Assembly (NCBI RefSeq): GCF_000286955.2
Contig: NZ_AJYK02000017.1
Span: forward strand, 32,744 to 96,743
Reading direction: 5' to 3'
Length of the DNA: 64,000 nucleotides
From: Vibrio rumoiensis 1S-45
GTDB lineage: Bacteria; Pseudomonadota; Gammaproteobacteria; Enterobacterales; Vibrionaceae
The position numbers and the translations under genes were made by a program. Below, piece after piece: positions 1 through 10,369 of the stretch. How positions within the stretch are numbered: the stretch's first letter is position 1; each line of letters begins with the position of its first letter. The notes under the pieces were generated by a model, which was given only the letters and a program-made list of their open reading frames with translations, searched no databases and was not told the origin of the DNA.

Positions 1-391
1 CTTCAATTGTCATTGGTTTAACGTCACTCACCAAAGGTTTAGATTGCTCTAATTCATGAGTAGTACGCCAAGTGATTAAGCCTAAAATAACGATAATAAT
101 GATCGGAACCGTCCACACCACAATTTCAATTTTGGTGGAGTGAGCCCATTCGGGGTCGTACTTTTCATCGGTATTGGTTGAACGATATTTATAAGAAAAA
201 TAAACCGTCATCAAAATCACTGGGATCACGACGATTAACATCAATAATAGCGCAGTAATAATCAGTTCTTTTTCTTGAATGCCAACGATCCCTTTCGGAT
301 CAAGCAAAGCAGATTCACATCCTGACAAAAGCAGAATCGCGCCGAGCAATCCTCCTCGTGACAAGATATTTTTATATCTTGAGGCTTCCAT
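1..391 (-). CDS. cyoA: Cytochrome bo3 ubiquinol oxidase subunit II (CyoA), 5' part
   Basis: Partial gene: about 130 N-terminal residues are present and the rest runs off the left edge. Subunit II of the proton-pumping quinol oxidase; it anchors the periplasmic cupredoxin-like domain at the inner membrane. The reading frame gives a start at 391 (MEAS), a lipoprotein signal with lipobox LLSGC near residues 22-26, then ALLDPKG and a first membrane segment, a KYR...S.W.HS..IE stretch, and a second membrane segment starting VVWTVPI. All of these align with the CyoA N-terminus I recall from E. coli. The lipobox and ALLDPKG make it CyoA rather than the cytochrome c oxidase CoxB. The rest of a cyo operon presumably lies to the left. 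Confidence 0.9.
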   Translation of the reverse strand, partial: MEASRYKNILSRGGLLGAILLLSGCESALLDPKGIVGIQEKELIITALLLMLIVVIPVILMTVYFSYKYRSTNTDEKYDPEWAHSTKIEIVVWTVPIIIIVILGLITWRTTHELEQSKPLVSDVKPMTIE

Positions 392-957
392 TCTTATTTC
401 TCGATGTTTAAGGGTTGTTGTCACACTGTGGGTGCGAACGAGACAACCGAAATGGTAAACAACGCAGCTTTATTGAACGTTAACTACTTATACCCGCAAG
501 TTAGCTAACGTTTACTGCTTTTTATATTCACACTCAAAATATCAGTACGTAAAACTTAACGAACAAGATGAATTTCAAGCACAAAACCAGCACACTAAAA
601 CCACACTTGTTACAAGTGAATACATTTAGTTACACTTTTGGCATTATGCTTACATTAAATCAATAACTCACCACTCAAAAATAAGATCTTATTTACCAAA
701 AATGAAATCACAAGAGGAAAAGGAAAAACTATACGCACTTAACAGACTGCACTATAACCAATGACCACCCCAAAAAATAGCAGCATTTTAAGTTCATTTT
801 CGCAACATTTAGAGACATAAATTCAAATTTAAATAATAATTCCTTTTCTTTAAACATAAAAAAAGAGCCTAAAAGCTCCTTTATAAAAACATAAGTTATC
901 GTTATAAATCCTATCAATAATATGTGAACAAGATCGAATTATTAATTAACCTCTAAT

Positions 958-1095
958 TTGGATAACCAGAGCCACACAACAGCGATATTTTCGAGCCTAA
1001 CCAAGTTAAAATCAACGTAATAGACCCGATAGAAATAAATTCAAATGGTTATGATGATGTTCAGGCTCTCTTATCTAAAGCTGAGGCTAATTAGA
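958..1095 (+). pseudogene. Possible C-terminal remnant of a PlsC-type lysophospholipid acyltransferase
   Basis: Between an in-frame TAA and a TAG there is a stretch of about 42 codons ending in VIDPIEI...GYDDVQALLSKAEAN. The pattern (basic residue, V.V.DPI, glycine, DDV..L..K) resembles the C-terminal end of PlsC/LPLAT acyltransferases. There is no start codon or upstream domain, so if the match is real this is only the tail of a lost gene. The identification rests on a short motif and could be chance. Confidence 0.35.
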
Positions 1096-1180
1096 TTGAG
1101 AGAATATTCCTTTTGTATTTTTTCTGCGGATTATGCTTATCTGTAATCACATCAAAATGCGAATACCACATAATAATAAC

Positions 1181-1204
1181 AAGGGCAGCTTAATCGCTGC
1201 CCTT
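1181..1204. terminator. Rho-independent terminator, possibly bidirectional
   Basis: Perfect 9-bp stem AAGGGCAGC / GCTGCCCTT with a 6-nt loop, followed on the + strand by a T run. On the minus strand it lies 22 nt past the frmB stop and is followed by TTATTATTA, so it can close the frmAB transcript. Confidence 0.75.
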
Positions 1205-1225
1205 TTTCTGTTTATTGGTTACGCT

Positions 1226-2071
1226 TTACTTAAATAAATGGCGCGCATGAAACTGCAAATGCTCATCAATAAAGCTCGCAATAAAGAAGTAGCTATGGTC
1301 ATAACCAGAATGGGTATTTAGCTCAATTGGGTAGTTAACTTGGTTGGCCGCATTGAGTAATAAATGCGGCTTTAGTTGCTCTTCCAAAAAGTTATCTGCC
1401 AAGCCTTGATCGACTTTGATCGGTGGTAAATTTGAGGTATCACCTTTAATTTTTTTCATCAGCTCAACGGCATCGTATTTCACCCACAAGGCTTGATCGT
1501 CCCCTAAGTAATGAGTGAGAGCCTTATGTCCCCACGGGCAATTTAATGGGCTAACAATTGGGCTAAAGGCTGAAATAGAGGTAAACCGTGGTGCATTACG
1601 CAAGCCAATAGTTAACGCTCCATGTCCTCCCATAGAGTGTCCTGAAATCGCACGTTTGTTATTCACAGGGAAGTTGGCTTCAATTAATGCTGGCAGTTCA
1701 TAGGCAACGTAATCATACATTTGGTAATGTTTCGCCCAAGGTTCTTGAGTGGCATTAAGATAAAAACCGGCCCCTTTACCAAGATCGTACGCTTCATCAT
1801 CGACCACGTCATCACCACGCGGACTGGTATCTGGCATGACAATTGCCATTCCCAATTCCGCCGCCATACGCTGCGCGCCCGCTTTTTGCACAAAATTTTC
1901 ATCCGAGCAAGTTAAGCCCGATAACCAATACAACACAGGTACTTTATGCTCATTGGTCGCTTGTGGTGGCAAATACACCGAAAATCGCATCAAGCAGTTC
2001 AGCACTTTCGAATCATGCTCAAACTGCTGCTGCAATCCACCAAAAGACTTATTTGAATTTAACCGTTCCAT
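1226..2071 (-). CDS. frmB: S-formylglutathione hydrolase
   Basis: 281 aa, the usual size. It hydrolyses S-formylglutathione to formate and glutathione, the second step of glutathione-dependent formaldehyde detoxification in the cytosol. The alpha/beta-hydrolase (esterase D family) fold is shown by YWLSGLTC near residue 48, the nucleophile elbow GHSMGG with Ser146, and a catalytic triad completed by Asp226 (LADNF) and His259 (GYDHSYFF). It lies directly downstream of frmA on the same strand, 77 nt away, so the two steps of the pathway are probably cotranscribed. The spacer holds a nested inverted repeat. Also called fghA. Confidence 0.95.
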   Translation of the reverse strand: MERLNSNKSFGGLQQQFEHDSKVLNCLMRFSVYLPPQATNEHKVPVLYWLSGLTCSDENFVQKAGAQRMAAELGMAIVMPDTSPRGDDVVDDEAYDLGKGAGFYLNATQEPWAKHYQMYDYVAYELPALIEANFPVNNKRAISGHSMGGHGALTIGLRNAPRFTSISAFSPIVSPLNCPWGHKALTHYLGDDQALWVKYDAVELMKKIKGDTSNLPPIKVDQGLADNFLEEQLKPHLLLNAANQVNYPIELNTHSGYDHSYFFIASFIDEHLQFHARHLFK

Positions 2072-2072
2072 T

Positions 2073-2145
2073 AATATCCGTTCCTCGTTTATCGAAGGCT
2101 CGTTACCCGTTCTGTTTCAACATACGAGTAACGAAAACCGATATT
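2073..2145. repeat. Nested imperfect inverted repeat between frmA and frmB
   Basis: Outer arms AATATCCGTT (2073-2082) and AACCGATATT (2136-2145) pair with one mismatch. Inner arms TCGTTACCCGT (2100-2110) and ACGAGTAACGA (2124-2134) also pair with one mismatch. The element fills almost the whole gap between the two genes and shares CGAGTAACGA-type sequence with the repeat at 36325-36375. It could be a REP-like element or an mRNA-stabilising hairpin. Confidence 0.55.
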
Positions 2146-2148
2146 TGT

Positions 2149-3288
<1,140 letters not shown>

Positions 3289-3449
3289 TCAAAAACTAAT
3301 GACGGTGAAGAACTTGAGTCGTTCTTCTAATTTGAGATGAGTATAGTCCAATCTTGGCTAATGATAATCCCGTAATTAGGTAAAACACTTTTACATATTA
3401 GTAATAATCATCATAATAAATGAAGCATTAATACAAATAGGTGATAACC

Positions 3450-4304
3450 ATGAACTGGCAAGGTGTGAGCGAATTTGTTGCAGTGGCCGAAACAGGCAGC
3501 TTTACTCTCGCAGCAAAACAACTGGCGATTTCTACGGCTCAAGTGAGTCGTCAGGTCAATCAATTAGAAACTCGCTTAGGAACACAATTGTTGTATCGCA
3601 CCACCCGCCAAGTGAACCTCACCGACATTGGCAAAGAATACTTCCAGCACTGTCGTGTGATCTTAGATGATCTTGCTGAAGCGGAACGCGCCGTCACCAA
3701 TTTGCACCATACCCCGCAAGGGCAACTGAAAATATCAGTACCCATTGCTTACGGTGAAAGCCATGTTGCACCACTCATTAATGATTTCTGTTTGCTCTAT
3801 CCCGAGCTCTCTATTGAATTATGGCTAACCAATCAAACTGTTGATTTAACCGAAGAAAAAGTCGATCTCGCGATTCGATTGGGTGTATTGGAAAATTCCA
3901 GCATGATGGCGAAAAAGCTAAGACAACGAACGCAATACTTATGTGCTGCGCCCAGTTATATCCGCAAGCATGGTACACCAAGTAACTTAATTGAACTCAA
4001 ACAACATAATTGTTTATTAGGAACCTTAGATTACTGGCGCTTTCATTCCCGTAAGTTAACGGTAACTGGCAGTTTGAAATGCAATAATGGCTATGGTTTG
4101 TTAGATGCGGCATTGAAAGGAATTGGGATAGTGCAACTGCCTGATTACTACGTGGAGAGTTATCTGCAATCAGGGCAGCTAGTATCATTACTTGAGCAAC
4201 ACCAACCCAAAGATGACGGCGTATGGGCGATATACCCACACAACCGCCACGTTTCCACTAAAGTGCGCTTACTGCTCGACTATTTAGATCAACATTTAGC
4301 TTAG
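3450..4304 (+). CDS. LysR-family transcriptional regulator, probable regulator of frmAB
   Basis: 284 aa from the ATG at 3450. That start is preferred over the GTG at 3441 because AGGTG (3440-3444) sits about 6 nt upstream. N-terminal winged HTH (residues 1-60, with LAISTAQVSRQVNQLE as the recognition region) and a C-terminal periplasmic-binding-like effector domain. It resembles the short LysR proteins that neighbour adhC in many proteobacteria. It is divergent from frmA across a 176-nt gap, the usual layout of a LysR regulator and its target, so control by formaldehyde or a related signal is inferred and not shown. Its 3' end overlaps the convergent channel gene by 4 nt. Confidence 0.88.
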   Translation: MNWQGVSEFVAVAETGSFTLAAKQLAISTAQVSRQVNQLETRLGTQLLYRTTRQVNLTDIGKEYFQHCRVILDDLAEAERAVTNLHHTPQGQLKISVPIAYGESHVAPLINDFCLLYPELSIELWLTNQTVDLTEEKVDLAIRLGVLENSSMMAKKLRQRTQYLCAAPSYIRKHGTPSNLIELKQHNCLLGTLDYWRFHSRKLTVTGSLKCNNGYGLLDAALKGIGIVQLPDYYVESYLQSGQLVSLLEQHQPKDDGVWAIYPHNRHVSTKVRLLLDYLDQHLA

Positions 4305-5134
4305 TGACGATTTTTATTCATCTCACTTAATGTGCTTTGTAGTTGGTCAATCTTTTGATGTAAAGCTTGGATCTCTTGCGAGGTTGCCATGGTGTCTGCA
4401 TCTGGGTTTTGTTCTTCACGCAACAGTTTATGTTCTTCTGACATCACTTCTAAAATCGTACCTACCATCATATTTAAGAAGATAAACGCGGTTAAGAAGA
4501 TGAAGGTTAAGTAGTAAATCCAACTTAATGAATACACTTCCATGGTTTCATACATCACGTCCGTCCAATCTTCAAACGTCGCGACACGGAACAAGGTCAG
4601 CATCGAGATCGACACATCACTCCACAATGTTGGGTTAATATCCCCAAACAACATGCTGCCTATCGCGGCGTAAATATAGAAGATCACGAACATCAACAAA
4701 CCAATGTAACCCATTTGAGGAATGGCTTTGATTAATGCATTCACCAGCACCCGTAATTCCGGCACCATGGAAACCAAACGCAATACGCGGAAGATTCGCA
4801 ATAAACGCGCGACGAAAATCGTTGAGCCAGCCGCAGGGTATAAGCTGCCTAATACAATCACTAAATCGAATATATTCCAGCCTTTCTTGAAGAAGGCTCG
4901 GATCCCATCGCTGGCTAAATAACGGATCACCAATTCCACCAAGAAAAAGATAGTGATCGCCATATCCATTATATTCAAGGCCGATTCCATTGAAGGTCTC
5001 AACTCATAAGTATGAGCGCCAACCGTTAAGGCTGAAATCAGAATGACTGCAATTACAAACAGTTGAAATGTTTTGCTTTGATCGATACGTCTAAATGCGT
5101 TCTGCAAATGCTGAAATGTTGTAACCTGATCCAA
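4301..5134 (-). CDS. Voltage-gated cation channel of the bacterial Nav/Cav (NaChBac-like) family
   Basis: 277 aa, six predicted membrane helices: S1 about 22-42, S2 55-73, S3 88-102, S4 104-122, S5 141-163, S6 206-230. S4 carries Arg at 110, 113, 116 and 119 in the every-third pattern of a voltage sensor. The pore loop has filter TFEDWTD at 186-192, more acidic than the TLESW.. of NaChBac-type sodium channels. S6 ends in FLNMMVGTILEVM and is followed by an acidic linker and a C-terminal coiled coil (about 252-275), as in tetrameric bacterial channels. The start is TTG at 5134 with AAGGA 8 nt upstream; the next ATG would remove S1. Ion selectivity cannot be fixed from sequence alone. Confidence 0.88.
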   Translation of the reverse strand: MDQVTTFQHLQNAFRRIDQSKTFQLFVIAVILISALTVGAHTYELRPSMESALNIMDMAITIFFLVELVIRYLASDGIRAFFKKGWNIFDLVIVLGSLYPAAGSTIFVARLLRIFRVLRLVSMVPELRVLVNALIKAIPQMGYIGLLMFVIFYIYAAIGSMLFGDINPTLWSDVSISMLTLFRVATFEDWTDVMYETMEVYSLSWIYYLTFIFLTAFIFLNMMVGTILEVMSEEHKLLREEQNPDADTMATSQEIQALHQKIDQLQSTLSEMNKNRH

Positions 5135-5274
5135 TCCTGTCTTCCTTTAATGAAAATTTGGTTTACTTTAATTGATAGAATTCTAGCAATCATAATATTG
5201 TATTTATCGATAGTGGAAAGTGGTTTGAAGTAACAGGGTATTACACTCTTTAACACTTTCTCGATACAGCCAAT

Positions 5275-5307
5275 AAAAAACCGCCCGATCAAACAATGAT
5301 CAGGCGG
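5275..5307 (-). terminator. Terminator of the guaBA transcript
   Basis: Stem CCGCCCGATCA (5281-5291) / TGATCAGGCGG (5297-5307) with one internal mismatch and a 5-nt loop. Read on the minus strand it is followed by GGTTTTTTATTGG and sits 54 nt past the guaA stop. Confidence 0.85.
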
Positions 5308-5361
5308 TCTGTTTTGCCTACTTAACTAAACTAGATAGTTAAGGTCGAACAATTTTAGTGA

Positions 5362-6939
5362 TTATTCCCACTCAATCGTGGCAGGTGGCTTACCAGAAAT
5401 ATCATAAACCACACGAGAAATACCATCGATTTCATTGATGATACGGTTTGATACTTTACCAAGGAAATCATAAGGTAAGTGTGCCCAATGCGCGGTCATA
5501 AAGTCGATGGTTTCTACCGCACGCAGTGAAACTACCCAATCGTATTTACGGCCATCGCCCATTACGCCAACTGAACGTACTGGTAGGAATACCGTGAATG
5601 CTTGAGAGACTTTGTTGTAAAGATCGGCCGCGTGAAGCTCTTCAATAAAGATAGCATCCGCGCGACGCAATAAATCACAGTATTCTTTCTTCACTTCACC
5701 CAGCACACGAACGCCTAAACCAGGCCCTGGGAATGGGTGGCGGTAAAGCATGTTGTACGGCAGACCAAGCTCAAGGCCAATCTTACGCACTTCATCTTTA
5801 AACAGCTCGCGCAATGGTTCTACTAAGCCCATTTCCATATCGTCTGGCAAGCCGCCAACGTTATGGTGAGATTTAATCACATGTGCTTTGCCTGTTTTCG
5901 AGGCAGCAGATTCAATCACATCAGGGTAAATCGTACCTTGTGCTAACCATTTCGCATTCTGCAATTTCTTTGATTCTTCATCAAAAATTTCAACGAATAC
6001 ATGCCCGATGATCTTACGTTTTGCTTCTGGTTCTGCTTCGCCGCCAAGTGCATCTAAGAAACGGTTTTCCGCATCAACATGAATGATATTAAGGCCGAAG
6101 TGATCGCCAAACATATCCATCACTTGTTCAGCTTCATTTAAACGCAATAAACCGTTATCAACGAACACACAAGTTAGTTTAGGACCAATCGCACGGTGGA
6201 TAAGCATAGCAACAACTGAAGAATCCACACCGCCAGATAGGCCAAGAATAACTTCATCATCGCCGACTTGTTCTTTAATGCGAGCAATAGCATCTTCGAT
6301 AATAGAAGATGGTGTCCAGAGCTTGCTACAACCACAAATATCCAGTACGAAGTTCTCAAGCATACGCAAACCTTGGCGCGTGTGAGTTACTTCTGGGTGG
6401 AATTGTACGCCGTAGAAACGTTTTTCATCATTGGCCATTGCAGCGTATGGACAAGTATCCGTTTGAGCAACTTTGGTGAAATCACTTGGGATCTCAACCA
6501 CTTTGTCACCATGGCTCATCCATACATCAAGCAGAGGCTTGCCGTCTTCAGAGATGGCATCTTCAATGTTTTTGAACAATGCACAATCAGCAACGGATTT
6601 TACTTGAGCGTAGCCAAATTCACGTTCATTAGAACCGGCAACTTTACCGCCCAATTGCTCAGACATGGTTTGCATGCCGTAACAGATACCAAATACCGGA
6701 ACGCCAGCGTTAAACACATATTCAGGCGCACGAGGTGAACCCGCTTCGGTAACACTTTCAGGGCCACCAGATAAAATAATACCGTTAGGATTGAATTCAC
6801 GGATATCCGCTTCATCAACATCCCAGCTCCACAATTCACAATAAACACCGATTTCACGGATACGGCGAGCAATCAATTGAGTGTACTGTGAACCAAAATC
6901 TAAAATTAAAATGCGCTGCGCATGAATGTTAGTCGTCAT
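5362..6939 (-). CDS. guaA: GMP synthase (glutamine-hydrolysing)
   Basis: 525 aa, full length. It converts XMP, ATP and glutamine to GMP. The N-terminal class I glutamine amidotransferase domain (about 1-205) has nucleophile Cys86 in FGICYGMQ and the His/Glu pair in FHPEVTHT. The ATP pyrophosphatase domain has the P-loop LSGGVDSS near residue 232, and the C-terminal dimerisation domain ends in the conserved PPATIEWE. It is transcribed after guaB with a 207-nt spacer, unusually long for a two-gene biosynthetic operon. Confidence 0.98.
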   Translation of the reverse strand: MTTNIHAQRILILDFGSQYTQLIARRIREIGVYCELWSWDVDEADIREFNPNGIILSGGPESVTEAGSPRAPEYVFNAGVPVFGICYGMQTMSEQLGGKVAGSNEREFGYAQVKSVADCALFKNIEDAISEDGKPLLDVWMSHGDKVVEIPSDFTKVAQTDTCPYAAMANDEKRFYGVQFHPEVTHTRQGLRMLENFVLDICGCSKLWTPSSIIEDAIARIKEQVGDDEVILGLSGGVDSSVVAMLIHRAIGPKLTCVFVDNGLLRLNEAEQVMDMFGDHFGLNIIHVDAENRFLDALGGEAEPEAKRKIIGHVFVEIFDEESKKLQNAKWLAQGTIYPDVIESAASKTGKAHVIKSHHNVGGLPDDMEMGLVEPLRELFKDEVRKIGLELGLPYNMLYRHPFPGPGLGVRVLGEVKKEYCDLLRRADAIFIEELHAADLYNKVSQAFTVFLPVRSVGVMGDGRKYDWVVSLRAVETIDFMTAHWAHLPYDFLGKVSNRIINEIDGISRVVYDISGKPPATIEWE

Positions 6940-7127
6940 TAGTTTTCTCTAATAATCTTATCAAGGTTGATAGTGGTGCGAGTTTTGAAAAGCATATCTT
7001 TGCTTCACTCCAACAACTCACACCTTTAAATTTTTTACATCACATTTCAAAGCAGAAGATTCGAGTTCTAGAAAAAGATACGCTGTTGACAGCAGTCATG
7101 GCGCTTCTTTAATCATGAGATCGAACG

Positions 7128-7139
7128 TTCTGCGCAGAA
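7128..7139. repeat. Perfect 12-base palindrome just after guaB
   Basis: TTCTGC/GCAGAA lies 8 nt past the guaB stop in the guaB-guaA spacer. A second small hairpin, GCTGT(TG)ACAGC at 7082-7093, is followed on the minus strand by GTATCTTTTTC, which looks like a weak terminator or attenuator upstream of guaA. Confidence 0.4.
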
Positions 7140-7146
7140 ACCCAAA

Positions 7147-8610
7147 TTAACCTAGACGGTAATTCGGAGCCTCTTTTGTGATTTGCACGTCATGCACATG
7201 CGACTCTTGCATGCCCGCACCAGAGATGCGAACGAACTCGGCCTTAGTACGCATATCTTCAATCGTAGCACTACCGGTTAAGCCCATGCTTGAACGTAAG
7301 CCACCCATTTGTTGGTGGATGATCTCTTTGAGGCGACCTTTATAAGCAGTGCGGCCTTCAATGCCTTCAGGAACCAGTTTGTCAGCCGCGTTATCTGATT
7401 GGAAATAACGATCCGATGAACCTTGAGACATTGCGCCTAATGAGCCCATTCCACGGTAAGACTTGTATGAACGACCTTGGTAAAGAATGATTTCACCCGG
7501 TGCTTCTTCAGTACCAGCGAACATTGACCCTACCATTACGCAAGATGCGCCAGCGGCAATCGCTTTACAAATATCGCCAGAGAAGCGGATACCGCCATCA
7601 GCAATAACAGGAATACCAAACTCAGCAGCAGCACTTGCGGCTTCTGAAATAGCGGTAATTTGTGGAACACCAACACCGGTTACGATACGAGTAGTACAGA
7701 TTGAACCTGGGCCGATACCAACTTTTACCGCATCGACACCCGCATCAATTAATGCACGAGCACCAGCAGCAGTTGCTACGTTGCCACCAATGATTTGTAG
7801 ATCTGGGAATAATGCGCGAGTTTCTTTAATGCGATCCAATACGCCTTGAGAATGGCCATGAGATGAGTCGATAAGTAGAACATCCACACCGGCTTCAACT
7901 AACGCTTTAACGCGCTCTTCGTTACCCGCGCCAGCACCAACGGCTGCGCCAACACGTAGGCGACCTTGCTCATCTTTACAAGCATTCGGTTTACGTTCTG
8001 CTTTTTGGAAATCTTTAGCGGTGATCATGCCTGAAAGTTGGAAAGCATCATTAACCACTAATACTTTCTCAATACGGCGTTCTTGCATTAATTTTTGAAC
8101 GTCTTTTAGTTGTGCACCTTCTTTTACCGTCGCTAAACGATCTTTTGGTGTCATCACTTGTTCAACAGTTTTGCTTAGGTCAGTAACAAAGCGAACATCA
8201 CGGCCGGTAATAATACCCACCAGTTCATTATTTTCTGTTACCACGGGGAAGCCTGCAAAACCATTTTTTTCTGCCAATACTTTCATTTCAGAAATGGTCG
8301 CATTTGGGCGAATAGTCACAGGGTTGCTTACTACACCGGCTTCATAGATTTTCACCAAACGTACTTCTTCGGCTTGCTGTTCAATCGACATATTCTTATG
8401 AATAAAACCGATTCCGCCTTCTTGAGCGAGAGCAATGGCCAGACGAGCTTCTGTTACCGTATCCATAGCGGCAGAGATCATAGGTACATTAAGAGTGATC
8501 TTTTTCGTCAACTGAGTGCGAAGATCAGCTGTATTTGGAAGAACAGTGGAGTGTGCAGGGACAAGTAAAACGTCATCAAACGTTAAAGCTTCTTTAGCGA
8601 TTCGTAACAT
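7147..8610 (-). CDS. guaB: IMP dehydrogenase
   Basis: 487 aa. It oxidises IMP to XMP with NAD+, the first committed step to GMP. A TIM barrel is interrupted by a tandem CBS (Bateman) module at about 93-205. The catalytic loop [11 protein letters not shown] carries the active-site Cys near residue 304, and the flap region has [10 protein letters not shown] and SDRYFQ. It is first in the guaBA operon; the promoter and a PurR-like operator lie about 140-170 nt upstream. Confidence 0.98.
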   Translation of the reverse strand: MLRIAKEALTFDDVLLVPAHSTVLPNTADLRTQLTKKITLNVPMISAAMDTVTEARLAIALAQEGGIGFIHKNMSIEQQAEEVRLVKIYEAGVVSNPVTIRPNATISEMKVLAEKNGFAGFPVVTENNELVGIITGRDVRFVTDLSKTVEQVMTPKDRLATVKEGAQLKDVQKLMQERRIEKVLVVNDAFQLSGMITAKDFQKAERKPNACKDEQGRLRVGAAVGAGAGNEERVKALVEAGVDVLLIDSSHGHSQGVLDRIKETRALFPDLQIIGGNVATAAGARALIDAGVDAVKVGIGPGSICTTRIVTGVGVPQITAISEAASAAAEFGIPVIADGGIRFSGDICKAIAAGASCVMVGSMFAGTEEAPGEIILYQGRSYKSYRGMGSLGAMSQGSSDRYFQSDNAADKLVPEGIEGRTAYKGRLKEIIHQQMGGLRSSMGLTGSATIEDMRTKAEFVRISGAGMQESHVHDVQITKEAPNYRLG

Positions 8611-8968
8611 TGCAATATCTCACATAAGAGTGTTAGAAGGATAAATCCCACTGTTGGTATTGGCTTAAATAAACACAAAACCTTAAGCGATAAAGCCATT
8701 TCGTCGTTTCGCATAACAAAATGAATTTGGGATTTGATATTGCAGCGGGATTATACGCCTCGCGCAATCGTTTGACTAGCCGTTTTTATGAGTTTTTTAT
8801 GTGAAAGTTTGATGAATTGAGACTAAATGAATTCAATGCTTGTTTATTTGCATAATTATTACTGCAAACAACCGGATTTGCATGAGTGTCAGCCTATAGA
8901 TTCGCATTTATAGACTGATTACAGCTATACTAAAAGCATCTTTTATCGTTAAATTTACGAGATTAACC
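8611..8968. other. Divergent regulatory region guaB / xseA
   Basis: 358 bases with no gene. The guaB promoter and operator are at 8750-8778 (see separate entry), leaving a leader of about 130 nt before guaB. The xseA side is AT-rich and I could not fix its promoter. Confidence 0.6.
8750..8778 (-). promoter_or_regulatory. guaBA promoter with embedded PurR-like operator
   Basis: On the minus strand a perfect -10 TATAAT (8755-8750) lies 17 nt from a weak -35 TAGTCA (8778-8773). The spacer and -35 are overlapped by 8762-8777, which matches the palindromic PurR consensus ACGCAAAC/GTTTGCGT at 12 of 16 positions including the central CG. PurR repression of guaBA is known in E. coli, so purine repression here is a good inference. 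Confidence 0.72.
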
Positions 8969-10306
8969 GTGCCAATGCCTTCTAATAGTAATCCCAACAT
9001 ATTTACCGTTTCACGATTAAATGCAGAAGTCAGAATGCTGCTAGAAAATGAAATGGGGATCGTATGGCTCGTTGGTGAACTGTCTAATTTCTCCGCGCCC
9101 GTTTCAGGGCATTGGTACTTCTCGTTAAAAGATTCACGCGCTCAGGTGAAGTGCGCCATGTTCAAAGGAAATAACCGACGCGTTACATTTAAACCCACCA
9201 ATGGTAATCAAGTGTTGGTTAAGGCTCGATTATCATTATATGAACCGCGTGGTGATTACCAACTGATTATCGAAAGTATGCAGCCTGAAGGGGATGGTCG
9301 CCTGCAACAAATGTTCGATGAGTTAAAAATGAAATTAGCTGGTGAAGGCTTGTTTGCCCAAAGTTTAAAGCAAGCTTTACCACAAAACCCCAAATGCATT
9401 GGCGTCATTACCTCCAAAACGGGCGCGGCATTGTATGACATTTTAGATGTATTAAAACGTCGCGATCCAAGTTTACCGGTAATTGTCTACCCAACCGTAG
9501 TGCAAGGGGAAGAAGCCCCCTTTAAAATAGCGCAAGCGATTGGACGAGCAAACAGCCGTAATGAATGCGACATTTTGATTGTTGGCCGTGGGGGTGGTTC
9601 GCTAGAAGATTTGTGGTGTTTTAACCATGAAATAGTGGCAAGAACCATAGCATCAAGTCAAATACCGATTGTAAGCGCCGTTGGTCATGAGATAGATGTC
9701 ACGATTGCTGATTTTGTGGCTGATGTCAGAGCCCCTACTCCCTCTGCCGCCGCGGAAATAGTGAGCAGAGATAACAGCCATAAAGATCAAGCGATCACAA
9801 CAAAACAACAAAGGCTGCAAAGCGCATGGAAGCACTATTTAAGCGAGCAAAAAGTTCAACTTAACCGCCTCACCCATCAACTTGAAAGACAGCACCCTCG
9901 TTATCAATTAGAGAAGCAAAGCCAACGTTTGGATGATTTGTTCGCACGCCTACAACGTGCCATGCGTAAAAAAACAGACATCCTACACAACCAAATGGAT
10001 CGTACCCAGCAACGCCTCAGCTTTTATTCACCGATTAATACATTAAGTCGCCATCAGTACAGCTTACAACAAAAGCAAGATCGACTTATTCAGGCAATTG
10101 AAAATCGATTAACCCAAAATAAGCATCAGCTGGCTTTACGAGCAGAGAAATTAGACACCGTTAGCCCTCTTTCAACATTAAAAAGAGGTTATTCAATCAC
10201 TAAAGATGATAGTGGGACATTGATCACCCAATCTAAACAATTACATTCTGGTCAAAAAATTAACACCACGTTTTCTGATGGTATCGTATACTCTATAGTC
10301 AAGTGA
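8969..10306 (+). CDS. xseA: Exodeoxyribonuclease VII large subunit
   Basis: 445 aa. Catalytic subunit of the ssDNA-specific ExoVII, working with multiple XseB subunits. An N-terminal OB fold ([14 protein letters not shown]...WLVGELSNF) is followed by the catalytic domain with [30 protein letters not shown] and AVGHEIDVT, then a long helical, coiled-coil rich region (about 275-400) and a C-terminal LKRGYSI motif. The GTG at 8969 is taken as start (GAG about 8 nt upstream); an ATG two codons later is the alternative. Divergent from guaB. Confidence 0.95.
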   Translation: MPMPSNSNPNIFTVSRLNAEVRMLLENEMGIVWLVGELSNFSAPVSGHWYFSLKDSRAQVKCAMFKGNNRRVTFKPTNGNQVLVKARLSLYEPRGDYQLIIESMQPEGDGRLQQMFDELKMKLAGEGLFAQSLKQALPQNPKCIGVITSKTGAALYDILDVLKRRDPSLPVIVYPTVVQGEEAPFKIAQAIGRANSRNECDILIVGRGGGSLEDLWCFNHEIVARTIASSQIPIVSAVGHEIDVTIADFVADVRAPTPSAAAEIVSRDNSHKDQAITTKQQRLQSAWKHYLSEQKVQLNRLTHQLERQHPRYQLEKQSQRLDDLFARLQRAMRKKTDILHNQMDRTQQRLSFYSPINTLSRHQYSLQQKQDRLIQAIENRLTQNKHQLALRAEKLDTVSPLSTLKRGYSITKDDSGTLITQSKQLHSGQKINTTFSDGIVYSIVK

Positions 10307-10369
10307 TCCTTTTTTAAGACAATGTTTGTGTTAAAAAAAGTTGGATTCTATTTACTCGATTGATGGCCT

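Larger units (their letters stand above)
392..1225. other. Long intergenic region between cyoA and frmB
   Basis: About 830 bases with no intact gene that I can support. The part next to cyoA should hold its promoter. It contains a perfect 16-base palindrome at 679-694, a weak hairpin with an A/T run at 865-878, a likely gene remnant at 958-1095 and a good terminator at 1181-1204. A 62-codon minus-strand open frame at 729-917 has a low-complexity, AT-driven composition and no recognisable domain. Confidence 0.6.

Noticed and set aside
476..512. AACGTTA...TAACGTT inverted repeat near cyoA as an ArcA or FNR site
   Set aside because: Arms are short, the spacing does not fit the FNR dyad or the ArcA direct repeat, and no matrix could be run.
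729..917. 62-codon minus-strand open frame with hydrophobic N-terminus
   Set aside because: It lies in AT-rich DNA, overlaps a hairpin-like terminator sequence, has no clear ribosome binding site and no recognisable family.
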